DNA of 12,906 nucleotides, from positions 1-12,906 of the forward strand of contig NZ_SRZM01000129.1 in the NCBI RefSeq assembly GCF_019402445.1, given 5' to 3'. A program made the translations under genes and the position numbers. How positions within the stretch are numbered: the first letter of the stretch is position 1; the number at the start of each line of letters is the position of its first letter. Origin of the DNA: Brachyspira pilosicoli (GTDB lineage Bacteria; Spirochaetota; Brachyspiria; Brachyspirales; Brachyspiraceae). The notes under the pieces are model-generated. The model had not been told where the DNA came from and ran no database searches. It saw only the letters and a list, made by a program, of their open reading frames with translations. Shown piece after piece: positions 6,268-12,906 of the stretch.

Positions 6268-7755
6268 ATGTTTGAAAATGTTGGTACTTATTTACAAATG
6301 CTATCTGAAGAAAAAGATATAAGTATTGATTTGCTTAAAGAGGTTGTAGAATCTGTTATGATTTTGGCGTTAAAAAAGAAATATGGAGATAATGTAAACT
6401 TCCATATTAATTTTGATAATAATAATAACCCTACAGTATATAGAGGAGTTAATGTTGTTGAAGAGGTAAAAGACGACAGAAAAGAGATATCTTTAGAAGA
6501 GGCTAAAAAACTTGATAGTGATATTAATTTAGGCGATGAGGTTTTAATATTAGTTGATCATGTTGGTGATTTTGGAAGAATAGAGAGTACTGCTGCGAAA
6601 ACTACTTTCTTTCAAAAGATTTCTGAGCTTGAAAAAAATATTATATATAATGAATTCAAAAGAAGAGAAAATCAATTAGTAAATGGATATTTCCAAAGAG
6701 AAAACAGAGGAAATATATATGTGAATTTAGGTAAGACTGAGGGGGTTTTACTAAAAAAGGACTTATCTCCAAGAGAACATTATGCTGCAGGTGATAGAAT
6801 AAGAGCATATATATATAAGGTAGAAAATGACAGGTCAGGACACCCTACTATATATTTAACTAGAACTAAAGCAGACTTTATTAAGAAATTATTTGAATTA
6901 GAGATTCCAGAGATTGCTGACGGCACTATAGAGATAAAAAATGTTGTAAGACAGCCTGGATTAAAAATAAAAATAGCAGTAGTATCAAACAAGCCTGAAG
7001 TTGATCCAATAGGAGCTTGTATTGGACAGAAGGGTATAAGGATACAGGCTATTATAAAAGAGATTGAAGGTGAAAAGATTGATGTTGTAAAATGGTCTAA
7101 AGATATTAGAGAGTATATTGCAGAGGCAATTGCACCTGCTAAACCTACTAGAATAATTATTACAGATCCTGATAAAAAAGAGGCTATGATTATTATACCT
7201 GATGACCAATTATCTCTTGCTTTGGGAAGAAGTGGATATAATGTTAAATTAGCTTCTCAGCTTACTGGTTATACTTTTGACCTTAAAACAGAAACTGATA
7301 TTAAAGAAAATCCTGAATTATTAAAAGACATAGTTCCTTTAAATCAAATATTTGCTGAAAATGTTGAAGAGAATGTTGAAAATGAAGAGGCTGTAGCTGA
7401 TACAGAAGATACTCAAGAGGCAGCAGTAAGCAATTTATATTCATTAACTGATATAGATAAAAATGTAATAAAAACACTTATTGACGGCGGTATTAATTCT
7501 ATAGAAGAGCTTTATGGAATGGACGCTAATACTATTATAGAAAAGACTAATCTTGATGAAGAAACTGTTAATAACATTATAAATATTCTTAAAGAAGTTG
7601 TAAGTGTTGTAGAAGAGAGTGATGAGAACTACGAAGGAATTGCAGAAGAGGTTGTTGAAGAGATAGAAGTTTATGAATGCCCTAACTGCGGTTCTAGCAT
7701 TACTGAGGATATGACTAAATGTCCTAAATGCGGCATTGAGCTTTCTTTTGAATAA
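6268..7755 (+). CDS. nusA: Transcription termination/antitermination factor NusA with C-terminal zinc ribbon
   Basis: NusA binds RNA polymerase and nascent RNA to control pausing, termination and antitermination. The 495 residues show, in order, the polymerase-binding N-terminal domain (about 1-125), an S1 domain (about 136-200, NGYFQRENRGNIYVNLG), and two KH domains (about 201-340, with IGACIGQKGIRIQAI at 248-262 and LALGRSGYNVKLASQL at 317-332). An acidic linker (about 361-386) follows, then a helix-hairpin-helix-like repeat (about 387-447), another acidic stretch, and a zinc ribbon CPNC-x10-CPKC (471-474 and 485-488). Many NusA proteins end after KH2 or carry acidic repeats; the zinc ribbon is not part of the standard protein. 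GGAG lies 10 nt before the ATG. The next gene starts inside the stop codon. Confidence 0.95.
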   Translation: MFENVGTYLQMLSEEKDISIDLLKEVVESVMILALKKKYGDNVNFHINFDNNNNPTVYRGVNVVEEVKDDRKEISLEEAKKLDSDINLGDEVLILVDHVGDFGRIESTAAKTTFFQKISELEKNIIYNEFKRRENQLVNGYFQRENRGNIYVNLGKTEGVLLKKDLSPREHYAAGDRIRAYIYKVENDRSGHPTIYLTRTKADFIKKLFELEIPEIADGTIEIKNVVRQPGLKIKIAVVSNKPEVDPIGACIGQKGIRIQAIIKEIEGEKIDVVKWSKDIREYIAEAIAPAKPTRIIITDPDKKEAMIIIPDDQLSLALGRSGYNVKLASQLTGYTFDLKTETDIKENPELLKDIVPLNQIFAENVEENVENEEAVADTEDTQEAAVSNLYSLTDIDKNVIKTLIDGGINSIEELYGMDANTIIEKTNLDEETVNNIINILKEVVSVVEESDENYEGIAEEVVEEIEVYECPNCGSSITEDMTKCPKCGIELSFE

Positions 7756-8651
7756 TGGCAAACACTTGCAAAGTTTGTTCTTCCAATCATTATAAAAAAA
7801 TTGGGGAAATTAAAAATATTTGGAAAGAGTATAAAGACGTTTATCAATGTGATGAATGTTCTTTATACTTTATAGATTCTCCAACCGATGAAGAGATTAA
7901 CTCATTATACAAAAATGAATATCATAATAATATAAAAAATAAATTATTTGAGATAGCTAAAAGCAAGATGCGTTATGCTAGAAGTTTATCTCAATTTAAT
8001 TTTATAAAACAAACTATAGATTTGAAAAACAAAGATATATGCGAGATTGGCGCTTTTGACGGTTTATTATTAAGTTTATTTAAAAAAAATAATAATAATG
8101 TTTTTGGTTATGAACTTAATGATGATGCAAGAGTATATGCTAAAAAAAAATATGATATTGATTTGAAAGAAAACTTTTTAGAAAGTAAATCTAAATACGA
8201 CATTATAATACTTTCGCATGTAATAGAGCATTTTAGAGAGCCTAAAGAAATATTAATAAAAATAAAAAGTATGCTTAAAGAAGATGGCTTTATATATATA
8301 GAAGTTCCTAATTCTCCTATGCCTAATGAATGTTCTTACAATATGCTTATGAGGTATCTTAATACAGAGCATATTGTCAATTTTAATATGGATAATTTGC
8401 TTAAATTTGTAAAATATGCTGATTTAAAAATAATAAGAAGTGAATATAATAATTATAATATTAGCATAGATAATGAAAATTTAAGAATAAGCCTATTAGA
8501 AGGCTCTTTTCCTAATTTTAGTAATTATTTTAACTTTTCTTTATTTGCTCTAAAAACTTTAATTGTTCCTAATGCAACTTTTATTAATTATAAGAATAAA
8601 GCTAATAAATGGTCTTATGGAGAGAATATCAGAGTAATAGCAAAAATATAA
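7755..8651 (+). CDS. Class I SAM-dependent methyltransferase with N-terminal zinc-binding motif
   Basis: This 298-residue protein begins with a four-cysteine knuckle (C5, C8, C32, C35). The Rossmann methyltransferase core follows: motif I DICEIGAFDGLLL (94-106), the acidic residue of motif II at E120, and LSHVIEHFREP (153-163) as in Methyltransf_23 proteins. The combination of a small zinc-binding head and this core is seen in methyltransferases acting on sugars or small molecules, but the substrate here cannot be read from the sequence. Its ATG shares one base with the nusA stop (TAATG) and there is only a weak GAG upstream, so translation is probably coupled to nusA. infB would normally be here. 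No clear intrinsic terminator follows; the structured island begins about 65 bp downstream. Confidence 0.85.
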   Translation: MANTCKVCSSNHYKKIGEIKNIWKEYKDVYQCDECSLYFIDSPTDEEINSLYKNEYHNNIKNKLFEIAKSKMRYARSLSQFNFIKQTIDLKNKDICEIGAFDGLLLSLFKKNNNNVFGYELNDDARVYAKKKYDIDLKENFLESKSKYDIIILSHVIEHFREPKEILIKIKSMLKEDGFIYIEVPNSPMPNECSYNMLMRYLNTEHIVNFNMDNLLKFVKYADLKIIRSEYNNYNISIDNENLRISLLEGSFPNFSNYFNFSLFALKTLIVPNATFINYKNKANKWSYGENIRVIAKI

Positions 8652-8714
8652 AATAAAAAAATATATACTGAGAATTTTTAAGTTTGTCAAAATATAGTTT
8701 TTAAGTTTTTATTT

Positions 8715-8870
8715 GTGGTGGCTTTGCACCCTGCGAAGCGTGCCCTTAGGGTACACGCCCCCAGTTCTTTTTGCGACCGTAGGAAGTCCTTCAGGGCGAC
8801 CGAAGGAAGTGCCCTTGTGGTATGACCAAAAGAACCAAAAAGACTGCATTTTACGAAGTCCACAGCGTGT
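8715..8870. repeat. GC-rich structured intergenic island
   Basis: Positions 8721-8820 contain 60 G or C in 100 bases, far above the flanks. Internal structure includes GGTG/CACC (8717-8720 with 8727-8730), GCGTG/CACGC (8738-8742 with 8754-8758) enclosing CCC-TTA-GGG, and GTTCTTTT/AAAAGAAC (8764-8771 with 8828-8835), which encloses a tandem 23-bp unit starting GCGACCG at 8773 and 8796. AGGGC/GCCCT (8793-8797 with 8811-8815) is a further hairpin. At the end ATTTTA/TAAAAT (8848-8853 with 8874-8879) encloses a GAAGTCC motif. It looks like an interspersed intergenic repeat or a structured RNA; strand is undetermined. Confidence 0.65.
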
Positions 8871-8893
8871 AGCTAAAATTTAGGTTTTATGAT

Positions 8894-8919
8894 ATATTTT
8901 ATACATATTTATAAAATAT
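8894..8919. repeat. AT-rich inverted repeat
   Basis: ATATTTTATA (8894-8903) and TATAAAATAT (8910-8919) form a perfect 10-bp stem with a 6-nt loop, between the two GC-rich segments. No T-run follows on either strand that would make it an obvious terminator. Confidence 0.6.
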
Positions 8920-8943
8920 TGATTATGATATATGCACTTTTTG

Positions 8944-8985
8944 CAACTTTGACGAAGTCCGCAGAGCGAAGGCGGGAAAAAGTTG
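8944..8985. repeat. Second GC-rich hairpin sharing motifs with the island
   Basis: CAACTTT (8944-8950) pairs with AAAGTTG (8979-8985), and CCGC (8959-8962) pairs with GCGG (8972-8975) inside it. The arm contains ACGAAGTCC, also found at 8853-8861, and GAAGTCC also occurs at 8783-8789, so the two GC-rich segments appear related. Confidence 0.6.
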
Positions 8986-9071
8986 AAGATATTTAAAATT
9001 TAAAAAAATTATTTTTGACAAAATATAGTTGTTTAGGTATATCCTATATTTAATATATATGTATAAAATAT

Positions 9072-9120
9072 AAAAATAGGGTTTTACCATACATATACTA
9101 TTCACGTTGATAAAACCCTA
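9072..9120 (-). terminator. Intrinsic terminator of valS
   Basis: On the minus strand TAGGGTTTTA (9120-9111) pairs perfectly with TAAAACCCTA (9086-9077), followed by TTTTT (9076-9072). The stem is 10 bp and the loop 24 nt, rather long. It lies 30 nt after the valS stop codon. Confidence 0.75.
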
Positions 9121-9149
9121 ATTATAAAATACTATTTAATTATTAAAAA

Positions 9150-11804
9150 TTATAAAGAAGCCAAAACTTCCTCTATACCTTTTAATTTATCTTCAAACTC
9201 TTTTTTCTTTCTGTTTTCTGTGTCTATTGCTTCTTGTTTAGCTTTACTCATAAAGTTTTCATTAGAAAGTTTTTTGTTTACAGCTTCCAAATCTTTTTTG
9301 TAGCCTGCTGCTTCTTTTTCTAATCTCTTCTTCTCTGCTTCTAAATCTATTATGCCAACAAGATTAACATTGATTTCACCGCCTTCAAATACTTTAACAA
9401 ATGATCCCTTGTTTCTTTCACTCTCTTTTGAAGAAACTATATTCAATGACTCTGTAAGTGAAAGTGCTGATATAATATCTTTATAGCTTTCTGAAGTATT
9501 TTTGAAATAATCAGAACTGTAGCGAATTATTACATCAAGTTTTTTGTTTGGAGGCAAATTAAATGATGAGCGAGAATTTCTTATTCCAGATACTATGTCT
9601 TGAATTAAATTAAAATCTTTTTCTATATCTTCAAATATGTATTTATTATTAGCTTTAGGATATTCTCTAATCATCAATGCTTTTGAATCAATATTATGTT
9701 TTGGTAAATTAGAATAAATTTCTTCTGTTATGAATGGCATAAATGGGTGAATCATAGCCATTGATTCTTCAAGTACATATAAAAGAACAGCAATAGTTTT
9801 TTCTTTCTTGCTTTCGTCTTTTAAATCGAATTTACTTATCTCTATATACCAATCACAAAACTCATTCCAATAGAATTTATAAATTGTCTGAGAAGCCTCA
9901 TCGAATCTATACTCTTTTAGTTTCTGAGTAGTTGATTCAATAGCTTTCTGAAGTCTTGATAATATCCATTTGTCTTTATTTTCAAGAGTGTAAGTATCTA
10001 AATCTTTTATATTTGCATTATCATCAATATTACCAAAAATATATTTAGCACTGTTGTATATTTTATTAGCAAACTTTCCACCCATTTTGAAAAGTTCTCT
10101 GTCAAGCCAAATATCCTGTCCGCCTAATGAAGTTATAAATGATAAAGTAAATCTAAAAGCATCAGCTCCATGCTCATCTATGATTTCTATAGGGTCAATA
10201 CCGTTTCCTAAACTCTTAGACATTTTTCTTCCGATTTTATCTCTTATAAGCCCATTAAGATAAACATCTTTAAAAGGCACGTCATTCATAAAATGAGTAC
10301 CAGCCATAATCATTCTTGCAACCCAGAAGAATAATATATCATAACCTGTAACAAGTGCAGTAGTAGGGTAGAAATATTTTAATTCTTCATTAACTTGAGG
10401 CCATCCGAAAGTAGAGAAAGGCCATAACCAAGAAGAAAACCAAGTATCAAGCACATCTTCATCTTGATGAATATTTTTGCTTTTACACTTACTGCATTCC
10501 GTGATGTCAGTTTTTGAAACCATCATCTCGCTGCAATCATCACAATACCAAACAGGAATCCTATGTCCCCACCATAATTGTCTGCTTATACACCAATCTC
10601 TTATATCAGTCATCCAGTGATTGTAAGTGTTAATCCATCTTTCAGGATATATTTTTGTATTGCCGTCATTAACAGCCTTGTAAGCTTTTTCTGCTAAAGG
10701 CTTCATTTTTACAAACCACTGGTCGCTATAATATGGCTCTACAACATTATGACATCTATAACAATGTCCTACTTGGTGTTTAATATTATCTTTTCCAACG
10801 AATGCACCTATCTCTTCAAGCTCTTTTATAATTAAATCTCTTGCCTCTTTAACTGTTTTACCTTGATAATTAGCTGGAGTGTTTTCATTAAATGTACCGT
10901 CTGCATTAAGTATATTTATTATTTCTAAATTATGTCTTTGAGCTATAGCAAAGTCATTAGGGTCATGTGCTGGAGTAATTTTTAAAGCTCCTGTACCAAA
11001 CTCTTTATCAACATAAGTATCTTTTACAAGTCTTAATTTTCTGCCTACAATAGGAAGTATTAAAACATCTTGTTCTGTAAGATGAGCATATCTTTCATCA
11101 TCTGGGTGAACAGCAATAGCAACGTCTGCCAAAATTGTTTCAGGTCTTGTAGTAGCTATCTCAATATATTCATCTTTTCCTTCTATTTGGTATTTAACAT
11201 GATATAAAGCACCAGCAACTTCTTCATGCTCTACTTCATCATTAGCTAAAGCAGTACCGCAGCTTGGGCAATAGTTAATAAGATATTTTCCTCTATATAT
11301 TAAACCCTGATTATAAAGTTCAACGAATACCTCTCTAACAGCATTGCTTAAACCTTCATCAAGAGTAAATCTCTCTCTCTCCCAATCGCATGAGCAGCCT
11401 ATTTTCTCTAATTGCTTTACTATAATAGAATGATGTTCATTAGCTACTTCCCAAGTTTTTTTAACAAAAGCCTCTCTTCCTAAATCATGTTTATTTTTAC
11501 CTTCAGCTTTTAATCTTCTTTCAACAACGTTTTGAGTGGCAATACCAGCATGGTCCGTACCAGGCATCCACAAAGTACATTTTCCAAGCATTCTATGGAA
11601 TCTTATAAGTATATCTTGAAGCGTATTATTGAGTCCATGTCCCATATGAAGTACGCCTGTAACATTTGGAGGAGGTATGACTATAGAATATGGTTCTTTA
11701 TTTTTATCCATAACTGCATGGAAAAATCCGCTAGTTTTCCAATAATTATATAATTTGTCTTCAATGTTCTTAGGGGTATATGGCCCTTCTAAAGTATGTT
11801 TCAT
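9150..11804 (-). CDS. valS: Valyl-tRNA synthetase
   Basis: This class I aminoacyl-tRNA synthetase charges tRNA-Val in the cytoplasm. The 884 residues are full length. Visible are PPPNVTGVLHMGHG (44-57) with the HMGH signature at 53-56, the editing (CP1) domain with TTRPETILADVAIAV (218-232) and ITPAHDPNDF (276-285), the DTWFSSWLWPFSTFGWP block (453-469), the KMSKS loop (527-531) and a C-terminal Lys/Glu-rich coiled coil (about 818-882) typical of ValRS. Two cysteine sets are present: C179/C182 with C348/C351, and C421/C424 with C437/C440, consistent with the two zinc sites known in bacterial ValRS. GGAGG lies 10 nt before the ATG at 11804. It is monocistronic here, with its own terminator. 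No T-box leader is seen in the upstream 260 bp, and I could not settle on a promoter. Confidence 0.98.
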   Translation of the reverse strand: MKHTLEGPYTPKNIEDKLYNYWKTSGFFHAVMDKNKEPYSIVIPPPNVTGVLHMGHGLNNTLQDILIRFHRMLGKCTLWMPGTDHAGIATQNVVERRLKAEGKNKHDLGREAFVKKTWEVANEHHSIIVKQLEKIGCSCDWERERFTLDEGLSNAVREVFVELYNQGLIYRGKYLINYCPSCGTALANDEVEHEEVAGALYHVKYQIEGKDEYIEIATTRPETILADVAIAVHPDDERYAHLTEQDVLILPIVGRKLRLVKDTYVDKEFGTGALKITPAHDPNDFAIAQRHNLEIINILNADGTFNENTPANYQGKTVKEARDLIIKELEEIGAFVGKDNIKHQVGHCYRCHNVVEPYYSDQWFVKMKPLAEKAYKAVNDGNTKIYPERWINTYNHWMTDIRDWCISRQLWWGHRIPVWYCDDCSEMMVSKTDITECSKCKSKNIHQDEDVLDTWFSSWLWPFSTFGWPQVNEELKYFYPTTALVTGYDILFFWVARMIMAGTHFMNDVPFKDVYLNGLIRDKIGRKMSKSLGNGIDPIEIIDEHGADAFRFTLSFITSLGGQDIWLDRELFKMGGKFANKIYNSAKYIFGNIDDNANIKDLDTYTLENKDKWILSRLQKAIESTTQKLKEYRFDEASQTIYKFYWNEFCDWYIEISKFDLKDESKKEKTIAVLLYVLEESMAMIHPFMPFITEEIYSNLPKHNIDSKALMIREYPKANNKYIFEDIEKDFNLIQDIVSGIRNSRSSFNLPPNKKLDVIIRYSSDYFKNTSESYKDIISALSLTESLNIVSSKESERNKGSFVKVFEGGEINVNLVGIIDLEAEKKRLEKEAAGYKKDLEAVNKKLSNENFMSKAKQEAIDTENRKKKEFEDKLKGIEEVLASL

Positions 11805-11942
11805 ATTCTTTTTTCCTCCAATAAATCAATATAATAATCTTAAAAATTGATATTTTATTTTATACTATATATAATATTTTTCAATTCTAATTTGTATATT
11901 ATTTACTGGCATTATCAATCAAATTTAGAAATAAAAAATAAT

Positions 11943-11971
11943 TTGTTATAATAAATAGTTACAGCTATAAT
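11943..11971 (+). promoter_or_regulatory. Distal promoter of the membrane sensor gene
   Basis: TTGTTA (11943-11948) is 17 nt from a consensus TATAAT (11966-11971). The predicted start of transcription is at about 11978, immediately before a hairpin. Confidence 0.5.
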
Positions 11972-11978
11972 GCCGATG

Positions 11979-11998
11979 ATATAAAGGATACTTTATAT
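11979..11998 (+). promoter_or_regulatory. Perfect hairpin at the predicted 5' end of the leader
   Basis: ATATAAAG (11979-11986) pairs with CTTTATAT (11991-11998) around a GATA loop. There is no T-run after it, so it is not a terminator. It could protect the 5' end of the mRNA from the distal promoter or be an operator. Confidence 0.45.
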
Positions 11999-12012
11999 AT
12001 AATTTAGTATAG

Positions 12013-12041
12013 TTTAAATATATTTGTTTATAGTATATAAT
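12013..12041 (+). promoter_or_regulatory. Proximal promoter of the membrane sensor gene
   Basis: TTTAAA (12013-12018) is 17 nt from TATAAT (12036-12041), 24 nt before the start codon. The -35 box is weak. Confidence 0.4.
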
Positions 12042-12065
12042 AAAGTAATTAAGGTTTTGTAAATT

Positions 12066-12906
12066 ATGAACTATTTTTTTCATAGCGTCATTATAGAATT
12101 AGGTGTATCTACAATAGCAGCTGTTATAGCATTTGTTGCTATAATAGTGCATTTTTATATATTTTTCAAATTATATGAAGAAACTCAGTTAATAGCATTG
12201 TTTCTTTCTATATTATGTTTTATTTTTACGCTTTCAGAAACAATAAATATAATAGTTTCGTTATCTATACAAAATGTAAAATTATCTCTATTAATGTATA
12301 AAATAGAACAAATAGCTATATCATTAACTATACTTCCTTGGATTAGATATGTAAGAACTACTTTAAAACTGAATGATAAATTGCACTCTTTTCTAGATAG
12401 AGCAGAAAGTGTTGCTATATTTTTATTTATGGTAATATTAGTTATTGCTTTAATATATTCACAATTATTTGTATCTACAACAGAAGTAATTACTACATTA
12501 AATAGTTCTGCTGCTAATAGTGTAAAAATAAGAGGAGCAATAGGACCTATATATATTTTTAGGGATTTTATCTTTTCAGTTTATAGTGTAATAATCATAT
12601 GTATGTTACTTTATGAAATATTTGTTAATAAAATATATAAAGTAAATATAGGTACATTAATATTAGTATCTATGATATCATTAGCATTTTTTGATGATTT
12701 TAATGGAATTTCTACTTATTCAAAATATTCTAGCAATTATTTGTTGCTCCCAGCTTTTTCTTTTTCAAGGTTTTCTCTAGTTTATATGATTTTTAATGTT
12801 TTTTCAGTTTATGGTTATATTGTAAATTTTATTAATAGTGTTTATAAAAAATCTGATTCAAAATATTATGATTTAGAGTCTATTAAAGCTCAAGATGCTA
12901 TTATTA
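12066..12906 (+). CDS. Multi-pass membrane protein, N-terminal part; probable sensor
   Basis: The frame runs from ATG at 12066 to the right edge, 280 codons, with no stop. About seven hydrophobic segments are visible, at roughly residues 12-34, 42-66, 77-95, 115-133, 167-187, 194-209 and 236-256, followed by a short polar, charged stretch entering the cytoplasm as the window ends. This resembles the seven-helix membrane sensor modules that precede histidine kinase, cyclase, GGDEF or phosphatase domains in spirochaetes, but the output domain is not in the window and no catalytic motif can be seen. AAGG is 11 nt before the ATG, a weak and distant Shine-Dalgarno. The gene diverges from valS and shares no obvious functional link with it. 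A transporter or other membrane protein is not excluded. Confidence 0.75.
   Translation, partial: MNYFFHSVIIELGVSTIAAVIAFVAIIVHFYIFFKLYEETQLIALFLSILCFIFTLSETINIIVSLSIQNVKLSLLMYKIEQIAISLTILPWIRYVRTTLKLNDKLHSFLDRAESVAIFLFMVILVIALIYSQLFVSTTEVITTLNSSAANSVKIRGAIGPIYIFRDFIFSVYSVIIICMLLYEIFVNKIYKVNIGTLILVSMISLAFFDDFNGISTYSKYSSNYLLLPAFSFSRFSLVYMIFNVFSVYGYIVNFINSVYKKSDSKYYDLESIKAQDAII

Larger units (their letters stand above)
8683..9031. repeat. 18-bp direct repeats flanking the intergenic island
   Basis: TTTGTCAAAATATAGTTT (8683-8700) and TTTGACAAAATATAGTTG (9014-9031) share 16 of 18 bases, and similarity continues for a few bases (TTAAG against TTTAGG). They bracket about 313 bp containing both GC-rich hairpin segments. 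They may mark the ends of an inserted or duplicated element, or be two copies of a promoter-like -35 region. Confidence 0.6.
8652..9149. other. 498-bp non-coding stretch between convergent genes
   Basis: This convergent gap holds a GC-rich island (8715-8870), an AT inverted repeat (8894-8919), a second GC-rich hairpin (8944-8985), direct repeats at 8683 and 9014, and the valS terminator (9072-9120). No convincing protein-coding gene is present. The small frame 8715-8825 (36 codons from GTG, both strands open) lies wholly in the structured island and has no Shine-Dalgarno. Confidence 0.8.

Noticed and set aside
8793..8815. CCGAAGGAAG hairpin resembling the SRP RNA tip
   Set aside because: The motif is tandemly duplicated at a 23-bp period and lacks the conserved asymmetric loop of SRP RNA, so the likeness is taken as chance.
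8715..8825. 36-codon frame from GTG in the GC-rich island
   Set aside because: Both strands are open, there is no Shine-Dalgarno, and the bases are tied up in inverted repeats, so RNA or DNA structure explains the sequence better than coding.
9015..9043. TTGACA with TATATC 17 nt away, pointing into the 3' end of valS
   Set aside because: The -10 is poor and no plus-strand gene follows. An antisense transcript is possible but nothing else supports it.
11820..11930. Possible valS promoter or T-box leader on the minus strand
   Set aside because: Several TTGAAA- and TATAAA-like words occur but none at proper spacing, and no T-box sequence or terminator/antiterminator pair is visible.

Overview
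The window is very AT-rich and looks like chromosome of a spirochaete of the genus Brachyspira. That is inferred from base composition, codon use, a DUF4026/DUF2314 protein of a kind common in that genus, and the style of the housekeeping genes; no rRNA or other decisive marker is present. No tRNA, rRNA, CRISPR array, transposase or phage gene was seen.

Layout. (1) Positions 1-2890, minus strand: a DUF4026/DUF2314 protein with a Cys/His-rich insert; a small membrane-anchored SLBB-domain protein with its own likely promoter; and, tightly coupled to it, a very acidic Asn-rich repeat protein that starts with TTG and runs off the left edge. (2) 2891-3055 is a divergent promoter region. (3) 3056-4519, plus: a two-pass membrane protein joining an extracytoplasmic Cache-like domain to a cytoplasmic AlbA_2/Schlafen domain. 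(4) 4605-5543, plus: thioredoxin reductase with a textbook promoter. (5) 5694-8651, plus: a rimP-nusA-methyltransferase operon. Its leader carries a promoter followed by a strong intrinsic terminator, which suggests attenuation. NusA has an extra C-terminal zinc ribbon, and the methyltransferase start codon overlaps the nusA stop. infB, the usual neighbour of nusA, is absent at this position. (6) 8652-9149: a 498-bp non-coding stretch with a GC-rich structured island, a second GC-rich hairpin, near-identical 18-bp direct repeats flanking both, and the valS terminator. (7) 9150-11804, minus: valyl-tRNA synthetase. (8) 11805-12065: a divergent intergenic region with two promoter-like sites and a hairpin. 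(9) 12066 to the right edge, plus: the N-terminal part of a membrane protein with about seven transmembrane segments, probably a sensor whose output domain lies outside the window.

The core genes are ordinary: protein synthesis (valS, rimP), transcription elongation and termination (nusA) and thiol redox (trxB). The unusual content is the membrane-tethered AlbA_2 protein, the metal-binding-like insert in the DUF4026 protein, the repeat protein coupled to the SLBB protein, the NusA zinc ribbon and the intergenic island. I see no single multi-gene system that is clearly new. Predictions rest on reading motifs by eye; no alignments or searches were run.
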